DNA from: Bacteroidaceae bacterium
GTDB lineage: Bacteria > Bacteroidota > Bacteroidia > Bacteroidales > Bacteroidaceae
Direction: 5' to 3'
DNA length: 41,308 nucleotides
Assembly: GCA_017427185.1 (NCBI GenBank)
Contig: JAFRTJ010000040.1
Span: 1-41,308 of the forward strand
Part shown: positions 9,614 to 17,791 of the stretch, in pieces
Layout of the letters: every line of letters begins with the position of its first letter
Position numbering within the stretch: position 1 is the first letter of the stretch
Program-made: the position numbers and the translations under genes
The notes under the pieces: generated by a model
What the model was told of the DNA's origin: nothing
What the model saw: only the letters and a program-made list of their open reading frames with translations
Database searches by the model: none

Positions 9614-9645
9614 CAAATATACGCATTGATTCTGATACCACAAAA
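9614..9645 (-). promoter_or_regulatory. Canonical promoter of the GH2-GH127 operon
   Basis: On the minus strand, TTTG is followed after exactly 19 nt by TATATTTG, a full match to the Bacteroidota primary sigma consensus. The -7 box ends only 5 bp before the ATG at 9608, so the transcript would have a leader of about 0-4 nt. Confidence 0.75.
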
Positions 9646-9709
9646 TATTCTTTCGCCTTTTTGAATCCAACGTTATAGGCCATCTGAACGAAAAAAGCAT
9701 GTCTAATCC

Positions 9710-9740
9710 TTTGTCATTCAGAAAATTCTCCTTATCTTTG
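9710..9740 (+). promoter_or_regulatory. Canonical promoter of the Big2/dockerin-like gene
   Basis: TTTG at 9710-9713, 19 nt, then TATCTTTG at 9733-9740: an exact fit to TTTG-N19-TAnnTTTG. The predicted leader before the ATG at 9784 is about 40 nt. Confidence 0.75.
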
Positions 9741-9783
9741 ACCCCAAATAAAACAAATTAGGCAAATTATTCAATATAATAAG

Positions 9784-11361
9784 ATGAAGAAGACAATCCT
9801 TTCTTTGGTAGTGCTCTTTTGCACGATGACCTCAGTGAATGCTCAACAATTGCTGAAAGGCGATATGAACGACGATGGTGATTTGACCATTGGCGACGTG
9901 ACGATTTTGGTGGAAATGATCAAGAATGGAGAACGTGTATACATTGATACGAACATAGGTATGTTCGAACCTGACAACACAACGTTATACGGCACCTGGG
10001 AAACCGCTGACCATGAAAGCATTGTCATCTTTGATGAAACAGGTGCTGTTTACAACAACAAGAAATATTCTTATCAGTATTATCCTAATTTACAGAAGCT
10101 GGTTCTTTCTGACACGGAAAGCGGACTTGCGAAAGTTATGTTGTTTGTCAATAAGGAATCCGATGCCCAAATCTCAATATTCGACAATAAGATAGCAGAT
10201 TTTGTGGTATATAATTCATCTCCTGAGATGGTGAAGGTTGAGAGTATTACCTTGTCCCAGACATCGCTTGAATTAACTGTTGATGATATCGAAACAATCG
10301 AGGCAACCGTTTTTCCGGAGAATGCTCATCAAAAAGTGAATTGGAGCAGTAGTAATGAAACTGTTGCTACCGTGGATGAAAATGGAGTAGTGACGGCAAT
10401 AGAAGAAGGAACGGCAATTATTACCTGTACAGCAACGGATGGCAGCGGAGTGTCTGCAACTTGTGAAGTGACAATAACCCCGAATGCGATATTGGTTACC
10501 GATATTATTCTTTCACAGTCATCACTTGAATTGTTCTTTGGTAAAACTGCAACAATAGAAGCAACGGTGACTCCGGAGGATGCAAACAATAAGGAAGTGA
10601 TTTGGACCAGTAGTAATGAGGCTGTCGCCACCGTAGAGAATGGAGTGGTAACAGCAGTTACATACGGAACGACTACTATCACTTGTACGGCAAAAGACAA
10701 GAGTGGGGTGTCATCGACATGTGAAGTACGTGTGGATCATGAATATGTAGATTTGGGATTGAGGACAGGAACCCTTTGGGCAACTATGAATGTTGGCGCG
10801 GAAGATCCTGCTGATTTAGGTGATTTGTTTGCATGGGGAGAAATTGACCCTAAAGAAACATATACATGGAACAATTATGCATTTGGAACAAAATCTGCAC
10901 AAACAAAGTATTGTGTAAATGTGAAATATTGGGCAGGGGAAGGGAGTATGGATAATAAAACAATACTTGATTCTATGGACGATGCTGCAACTCGGCTTTG
11001 GGGTTCAGAGTGGCGTATGCCAACGTCTCTTGAACTTCAAGAATTGTTTTCAAACGATGTGTTAAAATCATATGAAATTCGAAAGTTAAATAATGGAGTT
11101 AGGGTAGGGGGTGTGCAAATTTATTGTTCGGATGGAAAAAGAGGTGTATTTGTTCCTATTTCAATTTTGAATGATGATGGTTTAAGTGACATTGGATTTT
11201 ATTGGTCTAATGAGAATGCTCAAAGTACAAATTTTTCAGCCGATGCTTTACAAGTATATATAGAAAACAACAATGTTATTCGTTCTGGAATGGTGCGTAA
11301 TCAGGATCGTTGTGTAGGAATGTTTATTCGCCCAGTTCGAAAGGAAAAGATTAAGCGTTAG
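9784..11361 (+). CDS. Secreted dockerin-like, Big2 and Fibrobacter-major-domain protein
   Basis: The 525-residue product has a signal peptide (to about residue 20), then one dockerin-like calcium loop (GDMNDDGDLTIGD, residues 26-38). A region of about 100 residues of unknown fold follows. Two bacterial Ig-like group 2 domains (about 152-232 and 238-318) repeat the pattern WSSSNETVATV...GVVTA...TITCTA. The C-terminus (about 320-522) is the cysteine-poor FISUMP-type domain typical of Fibrobacter and Prevotella surface proteins, starting EYVDLGL and including GDLFAWGE. There is no catalytic motif, so a surface or adhesive role is likely but not shown. The last third is clearly more AT-rich than neighbouring genes, which may mean recent gain or relaxed selection. 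It is a single-gene unit with its own promoter and terminator. Confidence 0.85.
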   Translation: MKKTILSLVVLFCTMTSVNAQQLLKGDMNDDGDLTIGDVTILVEMIKNGERVYIDTNIGMFEPDNTTLYGTWETADHESIVIFDETGAVYNNKKYSYQYYPNLQKLVLSDTESGLAKVMLFVNKESDAQISIFDNKIADFVVYNSSPEMVKVESITLSQTSLELTVDDIETIEATVFPENAHQKVNWSSSNETVATVDENGVVTAIEEGTAIITCTATDGSGVSATCEVTITPNAILVTDIILSQSSLELFFGKTATIEATVTPEDANNKEVIWTSSNEAVATVENGVVTAVTYGTTTITCTAKDKSGVSSTCEVRVDHEYVDLGLRTGTLWATMNVGAEDPADLGDLFAWGEIDPKETYTWNNYAFGTKSAQTKYCVNVKYWAGEGSMDNKTILDSMDDAATRLWGSEWRMPTSLELQELFSNDVLKSYEIRKLNNGVRVGGVQIYCSDGKRGVFVPISILNDDGLSDIGFYWSNENAQSTNFSADALQVYIENNNVIRSGMVRNQDRCVGMFIRPVRKEKIKR

Positions 11362-11376
11362 AGATTCTCTACAAAG

Positions 11377-11423
11377 ACCCCGTCGAAGTCATTCTGTAAT
11401 CGAATGGGGCCCTCTGTTTTTTT
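11377..11423 (+). terminator. Rho-independent terminator after the Big2 gene
   Basis: CCCC (11378-11381) plus TCGA (11383-11386) pair with TCGA (11400-11403) plus GGGG (11406-11409), with a small internal mismatch. Seven T follow at 11417-11423. Confidence 0.65.
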
Positions 11424-11425
11424 CG

Positions 11426-11433
11426 TACCTTTG
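11426..11433 (+). promoter_or_regulatory. -7 box for the EamA-HD-GH43 genes
   Basis: TACCTTTG matches TAnnTTTG directly after the terminator. No good -33 element is seen. The leader to the ATG at 11466 would be about 30 nt. Confidence 0.5.
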
Positions 11434-11465
11434 CAAGTGATTTTATCAAAATCCAGATGTAGACA

Positions 11466-12377
11466 ATGAATCCAAAGGTTAAGGGCTTTACGATGGGATC
11501 TATAGCAGCGGCTAGTTATGGATTGAATCCATTGTTTGCCCTTCCTCTTTATGCTGCTGGATACTCGGTAGACAATGTACTGTTTTATCGGTATGCCTTT
11601 GCTATCGTAATGTTGGGCGTGATGATGAAGGTGCGTGGATTGACCATGAAAGTTAACCCAAGGGATTTGCCTTTGTTGGCTCTTTTTGGATTGCTCTTTT
11701 CAGCCTCATCCCTCTTTCTTTTCTTGAGCTACCAATACATGGATGCAGGAATTGCCAGTACAATTCTGTTCCTTTATCCTGTCATGGTGGCTGTCATCAT
11801 GATGTTGTTTTATCACGAGAAGCCTTCCCTCATAACCTGGATAACCTTGGCGATGACCTTTGTAGGCGTGACTTTGCTAGGGAAGCAAAGTGATGGGAGC
11901 AATATCAGTTTGATGGGAGTAACGTTGGTGATGCTGTCGAGCCTCTCGTATGCTATTTATATTGTGGGAGTAAATCATACTCGACTAAAGAATCTGGATA
12001 CGGCTAGAATGACATTTTATGCGTTGTTCTTTGGAATCTTGATTTATGTCGTCCGATTACATTTCTGTGCAGATGTAGTAATGCCTCAAGAACCGCTTCA
12101 TTGGCTGTGTGCCATCTGCTTAGCCCTCTTTCCCACTATTATCTCGCTGGTTACAATGACCATCAGTATCCATCATATTGGCAGCACGTATGCCGCTATA
12201 CTTGGTGCCTTGGAACCCATCACGGCCGTTGTGGTTGGTGTGTTCGTGTTTCACGAGAGATTGACGTCTCGTATTTCCTTGGGCATCGTGACCATTCTTG
12301 TGGCAGTGACCTTGCTGATAGCGGGAAAGAAGATTTTCTACACGTTGAAGAATACGATTTGTCAGAAAAGGAATTGA
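11466..12377 (+). CDS. EamA/DMT-family inner-membrane transporter
   Basis: The 303-residue product is almost entirely hydrophobic, with about ten transmembrane segments in two five-helix halves: the first EamA repeat is at about 5-133 and the second at about 147-290. Typical features are a RYAFA motif at the end of helix 2 and the paired phrases GIASTILFLYPVMVAVIM and STYAAILGALEPITAVVVG in the two halves. This drug/metabolite transporter family moves amino acids, nucleosides or other small metabolites; the substrate is not predictable. It is first of three plus-strand genes (20 nt, then 26 nt gaps) and is likely co-transcribed with the HD hydrolase and GH43. Confidence 0.9.
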   Translation: MNPKVKGFTMGSIAAASYGLNPLFALPLYAAGYSVDNVLFYRYAFAIVMLGVMMKVRGLTMKVNPRDLPLLALFGLLFSASSLFLFLSYQYMDAGIASTILFLYPVMVAVIMMLFYHEKPSLITWITLAMTFVGVTLLGKQSDGSNISLMGVTLVMLSSLSYAIYIVGVNHTRLKNLDTARMTFYALFFGILIYVVRLHFCADVVMPQEPLHWLCAICLALFPTIISLVTMTISIHHIGSTYAAILGALEPITAVVVGVFVFHERLTSRISLGIVTILVAVTLLIAGKKIFYTLKNTICQKRN

Positions 12378-12397
12378 ATCTTATAGTAAAACATTCT

Positions 12398-13000
12398 ATG
12401 ACGACCAGACAAGATTTCGAGCAATGGATTCAGAAATATAGTCAACAGATAGAGATTATCCGACAATCTTCTCATCAGTTGCATGCTTCAGTCAACCATT
12501 TCTACGATGGAGACAAACCTTATGGGTTTCATTTGGATCTTGTAGCCAATGGCGTGCATGAGTTTGGCCATCTGGTTTGTCGTGTGGAACATGATGTGCT
12601 TCCTCTTTTTATGGGGGCTTATTATCACGATTCCATTGAGGATGCTCGCATGACATATAATGATGTACGCAAAGAAGCCCTTCGTCTGGGACTCGATGTG
12701 GAACAAGCCTTGATGGCAGCAGAGATGGTGTATGCCTTGACGAATGAGAAAGGAAGAACGCGAAGCGAACGGGCTGATGAACGGTATTACCAGGGAATTC
12801 GCAAGGCTCCTTATGCTCCTTTCCTGAAGATGTGTGATCGTTTGGCAAATTATCGGTATTCGGCAAGGGATGCCAATGAAGCGAATCGACATATGCTGGA
12901 GGTATATCGACAGGAGATGCCCCATTTCCTGAAATCTATTCTGGTGGAGAGTGATGATATCAGATTCAGAGTACCAAAGGAGATGACAAGCTACCTTTGA
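12398..13000 (+). CDS. HD-domain phosphohydrolase, SpoT/Mesh1-like
   Basis: The 200-residue cytosolic product starts at the ATG 20 nt after the transporter stop; the open frame extends further back only by running inside the transporter gene. The HD motif is H77-D78 in YYHDSIEDA, and the HDxxED pattern is the one found in RelA/SpoT and Mesh1 (p)ppGpp hydrolases, with an upstream histidine-rich helix (about 45-58) that may supply the first metal ligand. No synthetase, TGS or ACT domain is present. A metal-dependent nucleotide phosphohydrolase is likely; (p)ppGpp as substrate is a guess. Its pairing with a transporter and a GH43 gives no clear functional clue. Confidence 0.75.
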   Translation: MTTRQDFEQWIQKYSQQIEIIRQSSHQLHASVNHFYDGDKPYGFHLDLVANGVHEFGHLVCRVEHDVLPLFMGAYYHDSIEDARMTYNDVRKEALRLGLDVEQALMAAEMVYALTNEKGRTRSERADERYYQGIRKAPYAPFLKMCDRLANYRYSARDANEANRHMLEVYRQEMPHFLKSILVESDDIRFRVPKEMTSYL

Positions 13001-13016
13001 CCTAATATATAAATGT

Positions 13017-13023
13017 AAGGAAG
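13017..13023 (+). promoter_or_regulatory. Shine-Dalgarno-like site supporting a GTG start
   Basis: AAGGAAG ends 3 nt before the GTG at 13027. Such a site is uncommon among the genes here and supports the non-ATG start of the GH43 gene. Confidence 0.45.
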
Positions 13024-13026
13024 ATA

Positions 13027-14076
13027 GTGAAAAGAATCGTATTCCCAATTTTGCTGGCAATGGTTTGTCTGGCAGTTCCAGCACGCAAGATTCAACGAAT
13101 GAGTGGAAATCCCATCTTGCCAGAGTTTCATGCCGATCCGGAGGTGATGTATTCCCATCAAACAGGAAAGTTCTACATCTACAGTACAACCGATGGTGTA
13201 GAAGGGTGGGGCGGTTATTATTTTACAGTCTTCAGCAGCGAAGACTTGACGTGTTGGCAGCACGAAGGCATCATGTTGGATTTGGGAACTCAACAGGTTG
13301 TTTGGGCCAATGGAAATGCATGGGCACCCTGTATTGAGGAAAAACGTCAGGAAGACGGGACGTATAAATACTACTTTTATTTCAGTGGACACGATACGGC
13401 GAAGGATCGCAAGTCAATAGGTGTAGCTGTGGCGGATAGCCCTACAGGACCTTTCGTTGACTTGGGATACCCTTTGATTGATGAGAAACCAGAGGGCGTT
13501 CGAGGGGGACAGCAAATCGACGTGGACGTTTTTACTGACCCAGTCTCAGGGAAGAGCTATCTTTATTGGGGTAATGGTTACATGGCAGGTGCTGAGTTGA
13601 ACGACGATATGGTAAGCATCAAACAGAATACAGTGACCGTTATGACTCCTAGAGGTGGTACGCTGGAAGATTATGCTTATCGCGAAGGCACCTATGTTTT
13701 TTATCGCAATGGGAAGTACTATTTCCTGTGGAGCGTTGACGATACGGGAAGTCCCAATTATCATGTGGCATACGGCACGAGCGACAATCCCCTTGGGCCG
13801 ATTGAGGTCGCCAAGGATCCAGTGATTCTGATTCAGCGGCCTGAAAAAGAGATCTATGGTCCTGCCCACAATAGTGTCCTGCAGATTCCTGGGCGAGACG
13901 AATGGTACATCGTTTATCACCGTATCAACAAAGATTATCTTTATCCTCATGCTAAGGGACCAGGATTCCATCGGCAAGTATGCATCGATAGAATGGAATT
14001 CAATGAGGATGGAACCATTCGCAAGATTGTCCCTACCCAAGAAGGCATCCCTGCCATCAAGAAAATCAGGAGATAA
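13027..14076 (+). CDS. GH43 family glycosidase
   Basis: The start is a GTG, chosen because it opens a short signal-like segment (MKRIVFPILLAMVCLAVPA) and follows a purine-rich site. The 349-residue product is a single five-bladed beta-propeller. All three GH43 catalytic acids can be placed: general base D37 in FHADPEV, pKa-modulating D165 in QQIDVDVF, and general acid E220 in YREGTYVF. No additional carbohydrate-binding module is present. GH43 enzymes are alpha-L-arabinofuranosidases, beta-xylosidases or arabinanases; with GH51 and GH127 in the same island an arabinose-removing role is most likely. It lies 26 nt after the HD gene and ends 3 bp from the convergent acyltransferase pseudogene. 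Confidence 0.9.
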   Translation: MKRIVFPILLAMVCLAVPARKIQRMSGNPILPEFHADPEVMYSHQTGKFYIYSTTDGVEGWGGYYFTVFSSEDLTCWQHEGIMLDLGTQQVVWANGNAWAPCIEEKRQEDGTYKYYFYFSGHDTAKDRKSIGVAVADSPTGPFVDLGYPLIDEKPEGVRGGQQIDVDVFTDPVSGKSYLYWGNGYMAGAELNDDMVSIKQNTVTVMTPRGGTLEDYAYREGTYVFYRNGKYYFLWSVDDTGSPNYHVAYGTSDNPLGPIEVAKDPVILIQRPEKEIYGPAHNSVLQIPGRDEWYIVYHRINKDYLYPHAKGPGFHRQVCIDRMEFNEDGTIRKIVPTQEGIPAIKKIRR

Positions 14077-14079
14077 CGT

Positions 14080-15042
14080 CTAAGATTTTTGAGCCGTCAC
14101 ATAGGGAAGATAGCGGCGCATGAGAGGGATAATGAAGGGGTAAAGCACGAGAAGAATGCCGAAGGCTATGAGCAAATGCGGCACGTGGGCAAATTGAAGC
14201 AGACGAATAAGTGGTTCGTGAGTTACCAAAACCATGATGGAATAGCGTCCTAAATAGGAAATGTAGGGAAGATGGCCTATCCTTCGACAGAAAAGGACCA
14301 AGGCTGCAATGCCAAGAAATCCACCAATATAATGTTGAATGAGAAGTAGTATCGTGTTCTCTGGAGTCCACCATCCAATTAGGAAGAAAAGGACAGTAAA
14401 AGTGGTGGCATAGTACCATTGCTGTAGCCTGTCGGTAAAGAAAAATCGGAATACATATCCGAAATAGAAGAAGAGCAGACCATCGAACATGCGATTGAGC
14501 GATGCAGGCAGATGGAGGGGAGAGTAGTTTCCCAATATGCATGATAATAGCAGGCAAATGAAACCTAATAGGGGAATGCTTCGGCAATGAGAGTGCAACT
14601 GATAAAAAAGAAGGTTGAGCAAAAACAATGCCCACAGAAACCACAATGGAATGTTGGGATAATTAGCGTAAGTGAGGAAAGCATAGAGTAAACTTCAATC
14701 ATTCCCTGTGCTGAAACTTATCCCAAGGAATCGATTCGCTAAGATGGGCAAGAGAACTGAGGTGAACAGATAAAAGAAAAGGAAGGGGATGAGCAGACGC
14801 TTCACTTTCTTCTTGGCAAATGAGGTGAATCCATCATATTCCTTGAAGAAGAAGCCCGAAAGGAAATAGTAAAGGGGCATGCGAACCAACAACAGGAAAC
14901 GATCTGAGGGGAGGTACACTTCGTAGGCCTCTTGCAAGTGGTAGAGGATTACCAATAGGATACAGACTCCCTTAGCTAAATCAAAGTAAGGAAGTCTAAA
15001 AGAAGGGGTATTTACTTCTGGACTTTCCAATGGTCGCTGCAT
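14080..15042 (-). pseudogene. Acyltransferase-3 membrane protein broken by an in-frame TGA
   Basis: The frame from the ATG at 15042 encodes an acyltransferase family 3 (OafA/WecH-like) protein: FDLAKGVCILLVILYHL, then RMPLYYFLSGFFF, then further hydrophobic helices. It is interrupted by a TGA at 14695-14697. The same frame continues without any shift (SLLYAFLTYANYP, then PLWFLWALF and about six more membrane segments) to a TAG at 14080-14082. Read through, the product would be about 320 residues, normal for the family, which moves acetyl or other acyl groups onto surface glycans. A TGG-to-TGA change at a tryptophan codon is the simplest explanation. The start overlaps the end of the thioredoxin-like gene by about 31 nt. 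The downstream half has only non-ATG restarts. Confidence 0.85.
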
Positions 15043-15506
15043 GCTTCGGGTGTCCAATTCTTCAGGAAACGAAGAACCATTTCTTTGTTGTAGCTCTCTC
15101 CGTTCTCCAGCATAGCAGAATCCTGCGTGTGCAGAATCTTGCCTTGTCCATTCAGTATCACCAGTACAGGGAAGCCGAATCGACCAGGATTCTGAAGCCT
15201 CTCAGCTACCTGGCGACTCTTCTCGTCTTTGAGGGAAGTGTAGTTGACATGAATGTAGATATAGTTGTCTTGAAGCATCTTGAAGATTTCATCGTCCTTC
15301 GTGACAAAATCAGCAAACTTCAGGCACCATGGGCACCAGTTTCCGCCTACTTGACAGAGCACGTGCCGCTGAGATTGTTTGGCTGCCTTGATGGCAGAAT
15401 CAATTTGTTCGATAGGGTCGATAGATTCGTTGTAAACCTTCTTGAGTTGAGCAGGAAGGGAGGCGGACAAAAAAGTCATCACCAAAATTGCCAGAAGTCT
15501 TCTCAT
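15012..15506 (-). CDS. Secreted thioredoxin-fold protein
   Basis: The start at 15506 opens a signal peptide (MRRLLAILVMTFLSASLPAQ); an upstream in-frame ATG at 15575 would add 23 residues and would lie upstream of the predicted transcription start. The 164-residue product has a thioredoxin fold with the redox motif CPWC at residues 58-61 (GGNWCPWCLKF), and a cis-proline region GFPVLVIL. It resembles the thioredoxin_7/DUF255-like periplasmic proteins of Bacteroidota and may act in disulfide exchange or oxidative repair outside the cytoplasm. It is first in a two-gene unit with the broken acyltransferase, with translational overlap. Confidence 0.88.
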   Translation of the reverse strand: MRRLLAILVMTFLSASLPAQLKKVYNESIDPIEQIDSAIKAAKQSQRHVLCQVGGNWCPWCLKFADFVTKDDEIFKMLQDNYIYIHVNYTSLKDEKSRQVAERLQNPGRFGFPVLVILNGQGKILHTQDSAMLENGESYNKEMVLRFLKNWTPEACSDHWKVQK

Positions 15507-15554
15507 AGAGCTTTTCTTATTTGGTTTTCCCAAAGGAAAAAATGATTTATGAAG

Positions 15555-15586
15555 CAAAGTTAGCATATAAATCAATAAAAACCAAA
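15555..15586 (-). promoter_or_regulatory. Promoter of the thioredoxin-acyltransferase unit
   Basis: On the minus strand TTTG (15583-15586) is followed after 20 nt by TAACTTTG (15555-15562). The leader to the ATG at 15506 would be about 45 nt. This position also supports the shorter gene start. Confidence 0.65.
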
Positions 15587-15616
15587 CCAGTGCTTCATCC
15601 TTTCATAAAATTTCGC

Positions 15617-15624
15617 TAAATTTG
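15617..15624 (+). promoter_or_regulatory. -7 box for the rhamnose mutarotase gene
   Basis: TAAATTTG matches TAnnTTTG, 35 bp upstream of the ATG at 15659, back to back with the thioredoxin promoter. Confidence 0.55.
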
Positions 15625-15658
15625 CGTGTAGACAACATAAAGAAAAAGGAATACAGAC

Positions 15659-16036
15659 ATGAAAGGCTACAAACAAAAGAAATTTCAAGGAGAGACAAAA
15701 CGTTTTGTGCAGATATTGGAATTGCGTGATGATCCTGATATGATTGCCCAGTACCGCAAGTGGCATAGTCAAGAATATCAGTGGAAAGAGATTCGTGATG
15801 GTATTCGCGAAGTAGGTATCCTGGAAATGGAAATCTATATCTTGGGTACTAAATTGGTTATGATAGTGGATGCTCCCATTGATTTTGATTGGGATGAGGC
15901 TATGGCTCGTTTGGCTACTCTACCCCGTCAAGCAGAATGGGAAGCATTCGTGGCTAAATTCCAAGGTTGCTCTGCAGAAGCACGAAGTGATGAGAAATGG
16001 CAGATGATGGAACGCATGTTTTATCTCTATGACTGA
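15659..16036 (+). CDS. rhaM: L-rhamnose mutarotase (RhaM/DUF718 family)
   Basis: The 125-residue cytosolic product belongs to the L-rhamnose mutarotase family (about 104 residues in E. coli). Y32 and H36 in YRKWH have the same spacing as the catalytic Y18 and H22 of E. coli RhaM, and the central strand segment (ILEMEIYILGTKLVMIVDA) and the C-terminal tryptophan-rich helix fit. The enzyme interconverts alpha and beta anomers of L-rhamnose so that rhamnose isomerase can use it; some relatives act on L-fucose. No isomerase, kinase or aldolase lies in the window. The gene is followed after 57 nt by the GH123-type gene and is the main metabolic clue for rhamnose-containing pectin. Confidence 0.85.
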   Translation: MKGYKQKKFQGETKRFVQILELRDDPDMIAQYRKWHSQEYQWKEIRDGIREVGILEMEIYILGTKLVMIVDAPIDFDWDEAMARLATLPRQAEWEAFVAKFQGCSAEARSDEKWQMMERMFYLYD

Positions 16037-16093
16037 TTGATGCATCAATTTATTTCCACAAAAAAGATAATGATAACCCCAAATACAATAGAT

Positions 16094-17791
16094 ATGAAAA
16101 AGAATAAATGGATGAGCGTGATAGCTTTCTTGTTGATGACACTTCCTGTCATGTCACAACCAAATGATACGGAGCTGGCAGACCCTAAGCCAGGACCTCA
16201 GGAAGCATGGAATGCATTGAAGAAGATAACCCTCGGTTGGGGAACGATAGATCAGCGTTATTCGCGCAGTCAGGTTCCTGTTACCAGCGCCAAGACGTTA
16301 ACTCTCCGTGCTTGGAAAGGTGAACGGGTTGCTGCCCAAGCTGTGTTGGCTACTCCGATAGAGTTGCAGAATGTCAGTATGACGGTAAGTGATTTGAAGT
16401 GTGGCAAAAGTGTCATTCCAGCATCCAACGTGAAGAAATATTTTGTTCGTTATGTGATGACAGATTGGCACAACGACAAGAAAGACTCTTTCCTGTTGGC
16501 AGACCGATTGGATCCTGCAAAGACATTGAAAGTTGCAGCAAAGACAACGAGGCCTTTATGGCTAGATTTGAAGGTGCCAGCTGACGTAAAGGCAGGAACT
16601 TACAAAGGGGTTCTTTCGGTAGATTGTGATGGTCAAAAGTTGACGCTTCCTTTGCAGGTTCAAGTGGTCAATCATGTATTACCAGAACCCAAGGATTGGA
16701 AGTTCCATCTTGACTTATGGCAGAATCCTTATGCTTTTGCCCGCTATTATCAGGTTCCCTTGTGGAGTCAGGCGCATTTTGACCATATGCGTCCCTTGAT
16801 GCAGCTTCTTGCCAATGCAGGCGAGAAAGTTATTACAGCTTCTATCATTCAGCATCCTTGGAACAGCCAAACGTATGATCCTTTCGAGAGTATGATAGCC
16901 AAGATGAAGCAGTTGGATGGCAGTTGGAAGTACGACTATACAGTTTTCGACAAATGGATTCAGTTTATGATGGATTGTGGCATCACAGAGCAGATTGATT
17001 GTTACACATTGGTCCCTTGGAGCTACATCTTTGATTATTATGATTGTGCCACAAACAGTGTGAAGACGATAGCCTGCCAGCCATCTACCCGTGAGTATCG
17101 TGACTTGATTCTTCCTTTCCTAAAGGACTTTGCCCAGCATTTGAAGCAAAAGGGATGGTTCGATCGAACTTGTATCGCGATGGATGAGCGTCCTATGGAC
17201 CAAATGGATGCAGCCTGGAAGGTTGTAAAAGAGGCTGATCCCAATTGGCGCATCGAAGGTGCTGCCAACTATGATGTGGATTCAGAGATTGGTGACCGTG
17301 TGTATGATCTGAGTGTCGCCTATCAATACAAACTCTTGTCAAAGGATGTCTTGGACAGAAGGAATTCCAAGGGACAGAAAATTACTTTCTACACATGTTG
17401 CGGTCCCGACCGTCCTAACACGTTTACTTTCTCGGATCCTGCGGAGTCAGCTTTCTTGGGTTGGCACGCGATGGCCGCCGGATACAACGGTTATTTGCGT
17501 TGGGCATATTGTAGTTGGACGCCTCAACCCAATCAAGACAGTCGTTTTATTACATGGCCTTCAGGCGATTGCTATCTGGTGTATCCTGGTTGTAGCAGTA
17601 TCCGCATGGAACGATTGGTGGAAGGTATTCAGGACTATGAGAAGATTCGTATTCTGAAGGAAACATCTACGGAAGCCCAATTAAAGAAATTGGATGCCAT
17701 CTTAGAAAAGTTCCGTCCGAACACCTTTGATGAGTCTCAAAAGGCAGAAGACCTCTTGAAAGCAGGAAAAGATTTCCTTTTCTCCTTTTAA
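16094..17791 (+). CDS. GH123-type (DUF4091) secreted glycosidase
   Basis: The start at 16094 gives a signal peptide (MKKNKWMSVIAFLLMTLPVMSQ); the frame is open 57 nt further back, but that would bury the signal sequence. The 565-residue product has a beta-sandwich N-domain (about 60-195) and a TIM-barrel DUF4091/GH123 catalytic domain (about 200-560). The paired residues D364-E365 in CIAMDERP correspond to the Asp-Glu pair used by GH123 beta-N-acetylgalactosaminidases for substrate-assisted catalysis. Many DUF4091 proteins occur in plant-glycan loci and their substrates are unknown, so GalNAc should not be assumed. It probably shares a transcript with the mutarotase. Its TAA overlaps the stop of the convergent guanine deaminase gene by 4 bp. 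Confidence 0.78.
   Translation: MKKNKWMSVIAFLLMTLPVMSQPNDTELADPKPGPQEAWNALKKITLGWGTIDQRYSRSQVPVTSAKTLTLRAWKGERVAAQAVLATPIELQNVSMTVSDLKCGKSVIPASNVKKYFVRYVMTDWHNDKKDSFLLADRLDPAKTLKVAAKTTRPLWLDLKVPADVKAGTYKGVLSVDCDGQKLTLPLQVQVVNHVLPEPKDWKFHLDLWQNPYAFARYYQVPLWSQAHFDHMRPLMQLLANAGEKVITASIIQHPWNSQTYDPFESMIAKMKQLDGSWKYDYTVFDKWIQFMMDCGITEQIDCYTLVPWSYIFDYYDCATNSVKTIACQPSTREYRDLILPFLKDFAQHLKQKGWFDRTCIAMDERPMDQMDAAWKVVKEADPNWRIEGAANYDVDSEIGDRVYDLSVAYQYKLLSKDVLDRRNSKGQKITFYTCCGPDRPNTFTFSDPAESAFLGWHAMAAGYNGYLRWAYCSWTPQPNQDSRFITWPSGDCYLVYPGCSSIRMERLVEGIQDYEKIRILKETSTEAQLKKLDAILEKFRPNTFDESQKAEDLLKAGKDFLFSF

Noticed and set aside
10256..10740. DNA repeat array
   Set aside because: The similarity is due to two Big2 protein domains in tandem, not to a separate repeat element.
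14695..14697. TGA read as tryptophan or selenocysteine
   Set aside because: TGA ends several other genes in the window, no SECIS-like hairpin is apparent, and no selenoprotein family is involved.
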